Assembly (NCBI GenBank): GCA_910576935.1
Contig: CAJTKG010000012.1
Location: 1 to 64,000 of the forward strand
Direction of reading: 5' to 3'
Length of the DNA stretch: 64,000 bases
DNA from: an uncultured Muribaculaceae bacterium
Lineage (GTDB): Bacteria > Bacteroidota > Bacteroidia > Bacteroidales > Muribaculaceae
The notes beneath the pieces are model-generated. The model was given only the letters and a program-made list of their open reading frames with translations. It made no database searches and was not told the origin of the DNA. Both the position numbers and the translations under genes were made by a program. Below are positions 33,721 through 42,622 of this stretch, in pieces (within the stretch, counting starts at the first letter, position 1; each line of letters starts with the position of its first letter).

Positions 33721-35366
33721 TGCTGCGGCGATGCTGCGGTTGACGAATCGGCGGGTGCGGTGTGGCGCTCTCTGTTTACGGCGATGAAGATCTTGCGGCG
33801 GTTGTCGCACGAGCGGCGTGTCAGCAGGTCGATGTCAAACCGGTCGCCGATGTCCGTGGTGTCGGCCCATTCGGGAAAGAGCATGACAGCGCCCGGGCCG
33901 AGACGCTCGAAGTCGTCGAACGAGTCGATGACGCGCATGCGGTCGCCGAGGTAGAAGTTGAGGGTATAGTAACGTGTAAGGCGGTCGGTGCGCAGAGAGT
34001 AGACCGGACCTTCGGGCGCGGCGCGCTCTATGCGCTCGAGCAGTTTATGGTCGCTCTGAGCCTCGAGCACCATGGGCTGGACCGTGACGACATAGAAGAG
34101 GAAGAGGGTGAATGTCGAGGCCAAGGTGAAAAAGACGCAGTCGCTGCGGTTGATAAACCACCCCACGGCCATGACCAGAGGCGGCAGGGCGAAAAGCCAG
34201 CACCAGAACGGCACCGGGGCGACGGCGAGACCCGTGTCGACACAGTTGGCGACGATCACGGCTATGGGAGCGATGAAGGCTATGACGGCCATGAGCCACG
34301 CATAGCCTTTTAAGACGCGGGTGCGTGATATCAGGCCGATGATGTGGGCTATGCCGTAGGCCATCGCCGGGTAGACAGGCAGCAGGTAGACGCTGCGCTT
34401 GCTCGCCGGGATGCAGTAGAAAAGGATGACGACGACAAATGTTGTCGCCATGAACAGACCCGCGGGCTTGAAACGCAGTCGCGGCAGATGCTTGCGGGCC
34501 AAGAGCGACAGCAGGGCGAGAAGCGTCCACGGCAGCATGCCGACGGTGATGGTCATGAAGTTATACCACCACGGATTCTCGTGGCTTTCGTAGGTCATTG
34601 TGCCTGTGAGACGTCCGATATTTTCTTCATATGCCAAATCGATGAAGGTTTGGCCTCCCCGGAGCGATGCGGCATAATACCATACGGCGGGAATGGCCAT
34701 GGCGGCAACGGCGATCAGGAGCATACGCCCCAGTGTCGGCATAAAACGCTCGCCGCGCAGCAGATAGAACACTCCGGCGACAAAGCAGGGTAACAGCGAG
34801 CCGACCGGACCTTTTGTGAGCACGGCACAGGTCAGCAACAGGATGATATAGAAATATTTGCGACCACGGTGACGACATCGTCGGTCGAGCAGGTCATAAA
34901 ACAGATATAAAGCCGTGACGATTGCGGCGGTGAGCACCATGTCGAGCCGGCATGCTATTGCCGCGCGGAAGACTTCGGCCGATGTCACGGTGACAAGGGC
35001 CATCACCATGGCGAAAGTCTCGGAGCGCTGACGGCGGGCCCAGTGATAACCGGCCATTGTCATGGCTATCACCGCCAGGGCCGACGGCAGGCGCGAGATA
35101 AACTCGTTGACCACGCCACCGTTGAAGATATAGGCGAAGATGGCTATCAGCCAGGCCAGGAACGGCGGTTTGTAGGGTATATCGCCACCGTAGTTGACGG
35201 GGAGAATCCAGTTGCCCTGATCGATCATCGTCATGGCTACGATGGCTTCGCGCGGCTCGCCCTTGGAGTTGAACAGAGTCTCGCCGAGCCAGGGTATAAA
35301 CAGTATGACGAGGAGCACGAGCAGTGTCGTGGCCGATGTTGGAGAGAGTCGAAGGTTTGGTTTCAT
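33717..35366 (-). CDS. ArnT/PMT-like glycosyltransferase (GT-C fold)
   Basis: A 549-residue inner-membrane protein with about 12 transmembrane helices. It resembles ArnT and related GT83/PMT_2 enzymes that move a sugar from a lipid carrier to lipid A or another acceptor. The first periplasmic loop carries the acidic GEPREAIVAMTMIDQGNWIL, the expected catalytic region, followed by PYKPPFLAWL and FISRLPSALAV. Start at 35366 (MKPNLRL) was chosen because a promoter lies just upstream and earlier codons overlap the opposite gene. The acceptor is unknown; it heads a three-gene surface unit. Confidence 0.85.
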   Translation of the reverse strand: MKPNLRLSPTSATTLLVLLVILFIPWLGETLFNSKGEPREAIVAMTMIDQGNWILPVNYGGDIPYKPPFLAWLIAIFAYIFNGGVVNEFISRLPSALAVIAMTMAGYHWARRQRSETFAMVMALVTVTSAEVFRAAIACRLDMVLTAAIVTALYLFYDLLDRRCRHRGRKYFYIILLLTCAVLTKGPVGSLLPCFVAGVFYLLRGERFMPTLGRMLLIAVAAMAIPAVWYYAASLRGGQTFIDLAYEENIGRLTGTMTYESHENPWWYNFMTITVGMLPWTLLALLSLLARKHLPRLRFKPAGLFMATTFVVVILFYCIPASKRSVYLLPVYPAMAYGIAHIIGLISRTRVLKGYAWLMAVIAFIAPIAVIVANCVDTGLAVAPVPFWCWLFALPPLVMAVGWFINRSDCVFFTLASTFTLFLFYVVTVQPMVLEAQSDHKLLERIERAAPEGPVYSLRTDRLTRYYTLNFYLGDRMRVIDSFDDFERLGPGAVMLFPEWADTTDIGDRFDIDLLTRRSCDNRRKIFIAVNRERHTAPADSSTAASPQQ

Positions 35367-35399
35367 CTGAAGAATGCTTATCGCGTGTATAATCGGGTG

Positions 35400-35407
35400 C
35401 AAAAATA
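35400..35407 (-). promoter_or_regulatory. -7 promoter element of the ArnT-like unit
   Basis: Minus-strand TATTTTTG matches TAnnTTTG, 33 bp upstream of the start. It lies 11 bp from the divergent tamL promoter element. Confidence 0.5.
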
Positions 35408-35418
35408 AGAAAAAAATG

Positions 35419-35426
35419 TAACTTTG
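35419..35426 (+). promoter_or_regulatory. -7 promoter element of tamL
   Basis: TAACTTTG matches TAnnTTTG. It ends four bases before the GTG start and its TAA is an in-frame stop, so no longer reading frame exists upstream. Confidence 0.6.
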
Positions 35427-35430
35427 CAAC

Positions 35431-37752
35431 GTGAAAAGGAAAACGCCGGCACAGATGATGATTGCGGCGGTTGTCGTCATGGCGGCCGTGTTGGGAGCGT
35501 GCAGTTCGACCAAGCATGTGCCCGACGACAAGTATCTCCTCGATAAAGTCACCATAACCGTCGAGGATTCAGACAAAATATCGACCGACGAGCTGTATTA
35601 TTTCCTTCGTCAGCAACCTAACCATAAAGTGCTCGGCTTTGCCAAACTGCAGTTGGCGACCTACAGCCTGTCGGGGCGCGACTCGACCAAATGGTATAAC
35701 CGTTGGCTGCGCCGCCTCGGGCAGCCGCCGGTGATCTACAGCCCCGAGCTGACCGAGTCGTCGCGGCGACAGCTATATCAGGCCCTCGTAAACCGCGGTT
35801 ATCTCGACGCCGTCATCGAGGTCGACACGATAGCCGAGAAGCCAAAACGCCTGACCGTAGACTACCGCATAACAACCGGGCGTCCGCACGTAATATCGAC
35901 GATAGACTATGAAATCGCCGACACGGCCATACGAGATGTCCTTATGGCCGACTCGGCGTTGTCGGCCATAAGACCCGGCAGCCTTTTTGACCGCAATGTG
36001 CTCGACAATGAGCGCGGGCGCATCACCGAGACGCTGCGGAACCACGGCTACTATGCTTTCAACAAAGACAATATATCGTTTGTCGCCGACACGGTCAGAG
36101 GCTCGAAAGACGTGGGTCTGACAATGGTGATAGGCGCAGGCCGGAAGCCCGTCGCGCAGTCAGACAGCCTGCTGCGTCACATGGTCTACCGCATCAACGA
36201 TGTCGTTTTTTATACCGTCGCACCGTCAGAGGCAACAGACACTGTCGACTACCGGACAATCAAGGTAGTCTATGGCAGCGACCGGTATATCAAGCCCGCG
36301 ATACTCGAGGAAAAATGTTACTTGTATAGCGGTGAGCTCTACCGTGGTGTCGATGTCGACCGCACATATGAGGCTCTCGGCCAACTCGGTATACTCAAAT
36401 TCATAAATATCGAACTGACGCCCGTGGCCACCATCGGCGGCGAGACATGGCTTGACGCGGCCATCACGTTGTCGCGCAACAAGAAACAGGGTATAACCCT
36501 CGAGCTTGAGGGAACAAACTCAGAGGGAGATCTCGGCGTGGGCGTCGGGCTGACATATCTCAACCGCAACCTCGCCCACAACTCCGAGTTGCTGACCGTC
36601 AAGCTGCGAGGGGCCTACGAGAGTCTGTCGGGCAATCTCGACGGACTCATCAACGACCGCTATACCGAAGTGGCCGCCGAGGTGGGCATCACCTTCCCGA
36701 AATTCGAGGCGCCGTTTGTGTCGAAGAGCTTCAAGCAGCGCATAATGGCCAACACCGAGTTTGCCATCACGGGCAACTATCAGGAGCGGCCCCAGTATAC
36801 CCGCGTGATCGCCGGTGCGGCATGGAAATATAACTGGACTCAACGCCGCAGCGATTTCACACGCCGCCACACCTATGACTTCATTGACATAAACTATGTC
36901 AAGCTGCCGCGCTCGACACTCAATTTCATTGACACGGTGGCGCCGATCAACCCGCTGCTGCGCTACAGCTACGAGGACCACTTCATAATGCGCATGGGCT
37001 ATACCTATTACCGCACCAACCGCCGCATACCGACGGCGACGCTCAACGCTTTCGCGATACAGCCCGAGGTGTCGACGCTGCGCGCCTCGGCAGAGGTTGC
37101 CGGCAACCTGCTCTATGCCATATCGTCGATCGACGGTGCGCGCCGCCACGACGGGGCTTACAAGATCTTCGGGATACAGTTTGCCCAATATGTCAAGGGC
37201 GAGGTCGACTATACCTACACCAAGAATTTCAATTCGCGCAACGCCCTGTCGGTCCATGGCGGCTTCGGTATCGTCTACCCCTATGGCAACTCGTCGATGG
37301 TGCCGTTTGAGAAACGCTTCTATGCCGGTGGTGCCAACGGCGTCAGAGGCTGGGGCGTCAGAACTCTCGGCCCGGGCGCTTACGACTCGAAAAACTCTGT
37401 GAGCGACTTCATCAACCAGTGTGGCGACATACGTCTCGACATGAGCATCGAGTATCGGGCCAAGCTCTTCTGGGTCTTCGAAGGCGCGCTTTTTATCGAC
37501 GCCGGCAATATATGGACGATAAAGGAGTATGAAAACCAGCCAGGGGGTATGTTTAAGTTCAATAAATTCTACAAACAGATAGCTCTGGCCTATGGCGCGG
37601 GCATACGCATGGACTTCACCTACTTCCTGCTGCGATTCGACCTTGGCCTGAAAGCCTATAATCCGGCGATGAATCAGGAGCGCTGGCCGCTGTTGCACCC
37701 GCGCTGGGGCCGCGATGCCAACTTCCATTTCTCGGTGGGCTATCCGTTCTGA
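35431..37752 (+). CDS. tamL: TamL-type outer-membrane lipoprotein barrel (BamA/TamA superfamily)
   Basis: A 773-residue Omp85-family protein, the Bacteroidetes lipoprotein version of TamA, working with TamB in envelope assembly. It has a signal peptide with lipobox LGAC (cysteine about 24), POTRA-like domains (about 30-400) and a 16-strand-type barrel (about 400-773). The barrel has the conserved lid-loop motif NGVRGWGVRTLGPG and a terminal aromatic residue (FHFSVGYPF). The GTG at 35431 gives a basic n-region (KRKTPAQ) but allows almost no leader; ATG at 35455 or 35458 is the alternative. It is followed 21 bp later by a TIR gene. Confidence 0.88.
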   Translation: MKRKTPAQMMIAAVVVMAAVLGACSSTKHVPDDKYLLDKVTITVEDSDKISTDELYYFLRQQPNHKVLGFAKLQLATYSLSGRDSTKWYNRWLRRLGQPPVIYSPELTESSRRQLYQALVNRGYLDAVIEVDTIAEKPKRLTVDYRITTGRPHVISTIDYEIADTAIRDVLMADSALSAIRPGSLFDRNVLDNERGRITETLRNHGYYAFNKDNISFVADTVRGSKDVGLTMVIGAGRKPVAQSDSLLRHMVYRINDVVFYTVAPSEATDTVDYRTIKVVYGSDRYIKPAILEEKCYLYSGELYRGVDVDRTYEALGQLGILKFINIELTPVATIGGETWLDAAITLSRNKKQGITLELEGTNSEGDLGVGVGLTYLNRNLAHNSELLTVKLRGAYESLSGNLDGLINDRYTEVAAEVGITFPKFEAPFVSKSFKQRIMANTEFAITGNYQERPQYTRVIAGAAWKYNWTQRRSDFTRRHTYDFIDINYVKLPRSTLNFIDTVAPINPLLRYSYEDHFIMRMGYTYYRTNRRIPTATLNAFAIQPEVSTLRASAEVAGNLLYAISSIDGARRHDGAYKIFGIQFAQYVKGEVDYTYTKNFNSRNALSVHGGFGIVYPYGNSSMVPFEKRFYAGGANGVRGWGVRTLGPGAYDSKNSVSDFINQCGDIRLDMSIEYRAKLFWVFEGALFIDAGNIWTIKEYENQPGGMFKFNKFYKQIALAYGAGIRMDFTYFLLRFDLGLKAYNPAMNQERWPLLHPRWGRDANFHFSVGYPF

Positions 37753-37773
37753 CAATTTAACCCCGAGTGTGTT

Positions 37774-38832
37774 ATGGACCACAATAAAACAGATATTTTC
37801 ATAAGTTACCGGCGCTCCGACGGGCGCGATACGGCCCGCACCGTTCAGCTTGCGCTCAAGAGCGCCGATGCCGGGAATATATTTTTCGATTACAGTTCGC
37901 TGCGCGACGGCGTTTTCAACGAAAAGATATATCGGGCGATTGACGAATGCAAGGTGTTTATACTCGTGCTGTCGCCCGAGTCGATGGACCGTTGTGTCAA
38001 CGACGGCGACTGGGTGACCAAGGAGATCGAGCGAGCTCATGCCGCCGGATGCGAGATAATACCGCTTGCCGTTAACCGCAATTATGACGCGTGGCCCGCG
38101 GCATTGCCCGATAGTCTGTGTTTTCTCAAAGATATACAGCAGACAAAACTGCTGACCGACGAATACTTCGACGATTCGATAAGGCGGCTTGTCGAGAGGA
38201 TAGCATCCGCGCCTGATAAAAAGGTTGTACTCGAGTCAATAAATAATAAAACGGATAATAAAAAAACGAGTCAACTTATGAAGGCACTCGAACTTAACAA
38301 CCGGGCCGTTATAGCGCTTGGCCGGAAAGATCAGGCACTTGCCGTCAGCCTGTTTGAACAGGCGTCTGACCTCGGCTTCGGCATCGCGATGTCAAAACTG
38401 GGCTTCGCTTATAAATTAGGGGCTCTCGGTCTCAGACAGGATTATGCCAAGGCGTTTGATTATTATTCGAAGGCTGCCCGGACGGGAGCTTCGTCGAACG
38501 GTTGGAACGGTCTGTCGGGTATGTATTTTGACGGTCTTGGCCGGTCAAAAGATCGCGACAGTGCAGCCAATTGTCTTGAATTGTGGCGAGAAAATAGCGC
38601 TAAAGAGCGCCTGGAGATAAAAAATCCCGTTCATGTCTCAGATGGATTGAAAGCCGCCTTCGTCGATGTCAGCGATGATTTCGAATGGCTGTTGATAGAG
38701 ATGTATCATCATGAGGTCGTGGCGCGAGGCAAAGGCCGAACTATAGAAATCAGTGCGTTTGAAAAATCGAAATACTTTGTAGCCGGATTTGACGGCGAAC
38801 AATATAAACAAGGCGAGTTAGAAATAAAATGA
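37774..38832 (+). CDS. TIR-domain protein with Sel1 repeats
   Basis: A 352-residue protein with an N-terminal TIR domain (about 5-140): DIFISYRRSDGRD (beta A and BB loop start), then SPESMDRCVNDGDWVTKEIE, in which W80-x3-E84 matches the W-x3-E motif that supplies the catalytic glutamate of TIR NADases. The linker (about 145-170) is AT-rich. Sel1-like repeats follow at about 180-270 (ALAVSLFEQASDLGFGIAMS, YSKAARTGASSNGWNGLSGM). There is no signal peptide, so it should act in the cytoplasm. TIR-Sel1 architectures occur in bacterial immunity and signalling; the trigger is unknown. It lies 21 bp after tamL and overlaps the next gene by four bases. Confidence 0.85.
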   Translation: MDHNKTDIFISYRRSDGRDTARTVQLALKSADAGNIFFDYSSLRDGVFNEKIYRAIDECKVFILVLSPESMDRCVNDGDWVTKEIERAHAAGCEIIPLAVNRNYDAWPAALPDSLCFLKDIQQTKLLTDEYFDDSIRRLVERIASAPDKKVVLESINNKTDNKKTSQLMKALELNNRAVIALGRKDQALAVSLFEQASDLGFGIAMSKLGFAYKLGALGLRQDYAKAFDYYSKAARTGASSNGWNGLSGMYFDGLGRSKDRDSAANCLELWRENSAKERLEIKNPVHVSDGLKAAFVDVSDDFEWLLIEMYHHEVVARGKGRTIEISAFEKSKYFVAGFDGEQYKQGELEIK

Positions 38833-39485
38833 AGACTTTAGTACTTTTTGACCTCGACGGCACACTGCTCGACACCATCGATGATCTCGGTGCGGCAACC
38901 AATCATGCACTCAAGACATTGGGCTATCCCGAACACGCCATACCCTCATACCGCATGATGGTGGGCAACGGCATAACGAAGCTTATCGAGCGGGCGCTAC
39001 CCGATTACGCCAAGGATGAGGCTACGGTCAGGAAGGCGCGCGCGGTTTTCGTCGAGTATTATAACGAGCACTGCACCGACGCCACACGGCCTTATCCGGG
39101 CATCGAGGATCTGCTCTTCGAGTTGACGCAGCGCGGGGTCAACCTCGGTGTGACATCAAACAAGTATCAGCAGGCTGTCACGTGCATCATCGGCCACTAT
39201 TTTCCCGACATACCTTTCAAGGCCGTGCTCGGCAATGTCGAAGGCATGCCGTCGAAACCCGACCCGTCGATAGTGTTCGCAGCGCTGACAGAATGCCCGA
39301 CGCCTAAAGACTCGACGCTTTATGTTGGCGACTCGGGTGTTGACATGGAGACGGCGCGCCGCGCCTGCGTCGAATCGGTGGGCGTCACCTGGGGTTTTCG
39401 TCCGGCCAAAGAGCTTAAAGCTGCCTATGCCGACCATATTGTCTCAGACCCTGCGGCGATACTCGACATAGTATGCAATTCATAA
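38829..39485 (+). CDS. HAD-family phosphatase, phosphoglycolate phosphatase-like
   Basis: A 218-residue haloacid dehalogenase-superfamily phosphatase. Motif I is LFDLDGTLLDT, the cap has the GNGITKLIERALPDY helix, motif II is GVTSNKYQQAV, and motifs III/IV are SKPDPSIVF and YVGDSGVDMETARRA. It resembles Gph-type phosphoglycolate phosphatases and related broad-range enzymes; the substrate is not determined. Its start overlaps the stop of the TIR gene as ATGA, so expression is coupled. Whether it has any part in TIR signalling or is only a housekeeping gene at the end of the operon is unknown. Confidence 0.85.
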   Translation: MKTLVLFDLDGTLLDTIDDLGAATNHALKTLGYPEHAIPSYRMMVGNGITKLIERALPDYAKDEATVRKARAVFVEYYNEHCTDATRPYPGIEDLLFELTQRGVNLGVTSNKYQQAVTCIIGHYFPDIPFKAVLGNVEGMPSKPDPSIVFAALTECPTPKDSTLYVGDSGVDMETARRACVESVGVTWGFRPAKELKAAYADHIVSDPAAILDIVCNS

Positions 39486-39548
39486 TGCACAAATTAGGGT
39501 GTATATGGGGCTGTGGTGAAGGCCGTTGCTCCGTGTCGCCTGAAGCTA

Positions 39549-39590
39549 CAACGCAAGAAGCGAGAACCTCGGTCCTCGCTTCTTGCGTTG
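39549..39590 (+). terminator. Hairpin between two convergent genes
   Basis: A perfect 16-bp stem (caacgcaagaagcgag / ctcgcttcttgcgttg) with a 10-nt loop lies between the HAD gene and the phosphodiester glycosidase gene. No strong T-run follows. Confidence 0.75.
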
Positions 39591-39615
39591 TGATATAAGT
39601 GTTGTTATATATTAC

Positions 39616-41253
39616 TTAGCGTACAGTTATTTTGCTGACGGTCGAGCCTTGGCGGCGGATGTAGATGCCGGGGGCGAGGGTGTCGCCCGAGAGTCTGACG
39701 CCGTTGAGGTTGTAGTATTCGACGGGTTTGTCGCTGTCGTCGTCGGTGATGTCGCCGATGCCACCGTTGCCGTTGACTGTCACGGCGATTGTGGCTGTGT
39801 GGCCGCCGCAGTTGACCGTGAGGGCGTGGTAGCCAGAGCCTGTTGCGGTGAATGTCTTGCCGTCGTCAGAGATTGTGCCAAGAGCCGAGGGGCATGAGAG
39901 GGTGTAGTCTTTGACGTCGGTGTCGACGAGGACGCCGTATTGGTTGTAGCCGTAGATAACGGGAGTGTATTGTTTGAGGGCGTCTATAGTGAGGGTGTGG
40001 TCGGCGAAGGCTACGGCGGCGATGTTGTCGTCGTCGGGAGCGGTCGAGACGGCCCAGACGCCGTTGACGACTGCGCGCTCGGTGCCGTCGGTGGGACGGT
40101 TGCGGATGCCGAGTGGTGTTGTGTAAAGTTCGGACGAGCCGCCTCCGTCGAAGTTCATGGCGTCGGTGCAGCCGACATGCGAGATGATGTCGGCGAGGAG
40201 ATAGCCGGTGCAACCGACAGACTGTGGCCGGCGGCCGTCGACGACGAGGAGTGTGACGGCTGTGGCATCGGCGTTGATGCCGATAGCCGTGCGGGGTTCG
40301 TTGTTTTTGAGGTGTCCGAGGGCTTCGCCTGCGGCAAGGGCGTCGATGTCGGCTGTCTGGATGACGCCGTTTTTGAGCAGTCGGGGACGACCGCAGGCCA
40401 TCTGGGCGATGCCGTTGCCGTCGAATTGCGATGTCGTTGTTATAGTGACGATGTCGCCTACGGCAAGTTTTTCATAATAGCGGCGGTCCTGCCGGCCGAG
40501 CACGGCCGAGAGCATGAAGCCGCCTTCGGGGACGGTGACGGTCTCGCTTGTGGCGGGGGTGACGATGCGGCATTTCACTGTGCCGTTATATGAGAGCGAG
40601 CCTTCGACGGGGACGACTGCGATGTCGTTGGTGCCGTCGGCGCTGACACCGGCTTTATCGGGGTTGCGCTCGGTGAAGATTATGAAGTTGCTGCCCTGTG
40701 GCGCGCTGTTGACGCCGCCGAGGTCAAATGTACGTTCGCCGAGTGATGCGTCGGCGGGGGTGAATGTCACGTTGCCGGTGAGGACGAAGTTGCCGAAATG
40801 AGGTTTTTTGTCGTTGTCCATATACCAGTTGACGACGAAGTTGACGGGGCGCCCGTAATATATCTCGTTGTCGACGACGACAGGACCTTCGGAAAGGCCC
40901 GAGCTCCAGTTGAAGAAGTCGGCGTTTATGCCGGCGAAATATCGGGCGCCCTCGCGAGAGTTGCGCTCAGACATCGACGAAAGTTTCTCAAGGGCGGCAC
41001 CACCGACACGGTTGTTGCCTTTGAGGACGCGGATGTCGGCGTAGTCGTCGGTGAGGTCGGTGGTGGTGTAGTAGACCATGAGGTTTGAGCCGCCGGTGAG
41101 CTGCAGGGTTGTCTGTGTAGTGCCGGGTCCTATCTTGGCGTGATAGACGGTGTCGACGCTGTAGGTGTTGCCTTGGAGTGTCCATTGCTCTGTGGCCGCA
41201 GCGCCCGCAGTCGTGACGGCTGCCATGGCGAGGATCAAAATAGTTTTTTTCAT
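39616..41253 (-). CDS. Phosphodiester glycosidase (NAGPA-like) family secreted protein
   Basis: A 545-residue secreted protein with a signal peptide (KKTILILAMAAVTTAGAAA) and a NAGPA (PF09992-type) domain, the family of the enzyme that uncovers mannose-6-phosphate tags; bacterial members are thought to cut phosphodiester-linked sugars. Signature stretches are NEPRTAIGINADATAVTLLV, LLADIISHVGCTDAMNFDGG and GGSSELYTTPLG. A beta-sandwich-like part (about 410-500) precedes a C-terminal tail EYYNLNGVRLSGDTLAPGIY. A similar tail ends the BspA-like protein, so both may use the same export or anchoring route. The gene has its own consensus promoter. Confidence 0.85.
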   Translation of the reverse strand: MKKTILILAMAAVTTAGAAATEQWTLQGNTYSVDTVYHAKIGPGTTQTTLQLTGGSNLMVYYTTTDLTDDYADIRVLKGNNRVGGAALEKLSSMSERNSREGARYFAGINADFFNWSSGLSEGPVVVDNEIYYGRPVNFVVNWYMDNDKKPHFGNFVLTGNVTFTPADASLGERTFDLGGVNSAPQGSNFIIFTERNPDKAGVSADGTNDIAVVPVEGSLSYNGTVKCRIVTPATSETVTVPEGGFMLSAVLGRQDRRYYEKLAVGDIVTITTTSQFDGNGIAQMACGRPRLLKNGVIQTADIDALAAGEALGHLKNNEPRTAIGINADATAVTLLVVDGRRPQSVGCTGYLLADIISHVGCTDAMNFDGGGSSELYTTPLGIRNRPTDGTERAVVNGVWAVSTAPDDDNIAAVAFADHTLTIDALKQYTPVIYGYNQYGVLVDTDVKDYTLSCPSALGTISDDGKTFTATGSGYHALTVNCGGHTATIAVTVNGNGGIGDITDDDSDKPVEYYNLNGVRLSGDTLAPGIYIRRQGSTVSKITVR

Positions 41254-41318
41254 TAGAAATTGTCGGTTATGAGTGTTTTGTTGTGATTGGCTAATTGTGT
41301 ATATTCGGTTTGTATGTG

Positions 41319-41350
41319 CAAAGATAGACAGATTATGTCAATCTTGCAAA
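41319..41350 (-). promoter_or_regulatory. Promoter of the phosphodiester glycosidase gene
   Basis: Minus-strand TTTG (41347-41350), 20-bp spacer, TATCTTTG (41319-41326): exact consensus. It gives a leader of about 60 nt. Confidence 0.85.
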
Positions 41351-41368
41351 TCGCGATAGTTAAAGACC

Positions 41369-42622
41369 TTAAACGGTATGATCGGGTTTGTAGACTACGG
41401 TGACAGCGGGCGTTCGGTTGAAGATTGTGTCGGCTGTGGCGATGATGTCGTTGATGGTTGTCGCGCGCTGGCGTGCGACGGCGTTGTTTATGTCTTCGCC
41501 GAGCATGGCCGACATGGCGAGTGACGCAGCTTTTGACTGATAGCCCATGTTGGAGAAGTTGAAGAGTGACTCGAAGCGGTTGAATGTCTTTTCGAGTTCG
41601 TCGGGACTGACGTCGCCGGGAACGGCGAGCCGCCGTGCGCGGTCGAGCATGAGATTGCGGGCTCGTGTGACGGCGCTGTCGCTGTTGTCGGTCAGGCGTG
41701 CGTTGAGCATAAGGAATCCTTCGTGTTGGCTGCCGGAGATTGAGGCGTCGACTTCGCTGAAGAGTCCGTCGCCGGCGATGATGAGGTCGCGGTAGAGACG
41801 TGACGAGCGTCCGGCCGACAGGATGTCGGTTATGGTGTCGGCAGTGAAATAGGATCTGTTGCCGTATGCGGCCATCGGGAAGGCTATTACGACGGCTGTG
41901 GCGGGGACGGCGCCACGGACGGTGTCGATGATGTCTGCCTTGGGGAAGCCGGGGTCGGGAAGGCGGCGGTGTGCGATATCACGCCGCGGTATGTCGCCGA
42001 ACCATTTTTCGGCCAGAGCGAAGATGCGGTCGTGGTCGACGTTGCCCGATATGGCTATGACGGCGTTGTCGGGTCCGTAGTGGCTGAAAAACCATCGGCG
42101 TGCGTCGTCGCGTGTGATGCGGGCTATGTGGGCCGGTTCGAGGCCTATGACGGGCCAGCTGTATGGGTGGTTTTCGGCATATAGGAGGCGGCGCAGATGG
42201 TGGCCGAGGTCGCCGTAGGGGCGGTTGAGACATTGTTGTTTGAATTCCTCGGTGACGACGCGGCGCTGGACGTCGATGACCTCCTCGCTCAAAGTCGGTG
42301 AGAGCATGCGGTCGCTCTCGAGCCAAAAGGCTGTCTCGATGTTGACGGCGGGGAGGATTTCGTAGAAGTTGGTGTAGTCGTTGCTTGTCCAGGCGTTGTC
42401 GGAGCCTCCGGCGGCCTCGATGGCCGCGCTGTAGTCGGCGACGTTGGCCGAGCCGCCGAACATGACGTGCTCAAACAAATGCGCGACACCGGTCAGGTCG
42501 CGTGTTTCATCGCGTGAACCGGTGTCGTATAGCACGTTGACGGCAGCCATTGCCGTGTTTGGGTCGCGATTTGAGATGATTTTGAGCCCGTTGTCGAGCG
42601 TCAGTGTCTCAAAGCTGATCAT
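41369..42622 (-). CDS. M16-family zinc peptidase
   Basis: A 417-residue single-unit M16 (pitrilysin/processing-peptidase-like) metallopeptidase. The inverted zinc motif HLFEH gives H48, E51 and H52, and the third ligand glutamate is expected in VVTEEFKQQ. The second half has the inactive-domain signature FPMAAYGNRSYFTADTI. There is no signal peptide, so it appears cytoplasmic. Many bacterial M16 enzymes work as pairs; no second M16 gene is adjacent. Its start shares one base with the cyclophilin stop, so the two are co-transcribed. Confidence 0.92.
   Translation of the reverse strand: MISFETLTLDNGLKIISNRDPNTAMAAVNVLYDTGSRDETRDLTGVAHLFEHVMFGGSANVADYSAAIEAAGGSDNAWTSNDYTNFYEILPAVNIETAFWLESDRMLSPTLSEEVIDVQRRVVTEEFKQQCLNRPYGDLGHHLRRLLYAENHPYSWPVIGLEPAHIARITRDDARRWFFSHYGPDNAVIAISGNVDHDRIFALAEKWFGDIPRRDIAHRRLPDPGFPKADIIDTVRGAVPATAVVIAFPMAAYGNRSYFTADTITDILSAGRSSRLYRDLIIAGDGLFSEVDASISGSQHEGFLMLNARLTDNSDSAVTRARNLMLDRARRLAVPGDVSPDELEKTFNRFESLFNFSNMGYQSKAASLAMSAMLGEDINNAVARQRATTINDIIATADTIFNRTPAVTVVYKPDHTV

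Noticed and set aside
32743..33954. 403-codon open frame opposite the CDP-glycerol-transferase-like gene
   Set aside because: Repetitive Gly/Val/Asp composition with no recognisable domain; the opposite strand carries clear Glyphos-type motifs and ATGA coupling.
36520..38040. 506-codon open frame antisense to tamL
   Set aside because: It lies wholly opposite a well-supported barrel protein and the TIR start; its residues show no family motif and reflect the GC-rich third-position bias of the true gene.
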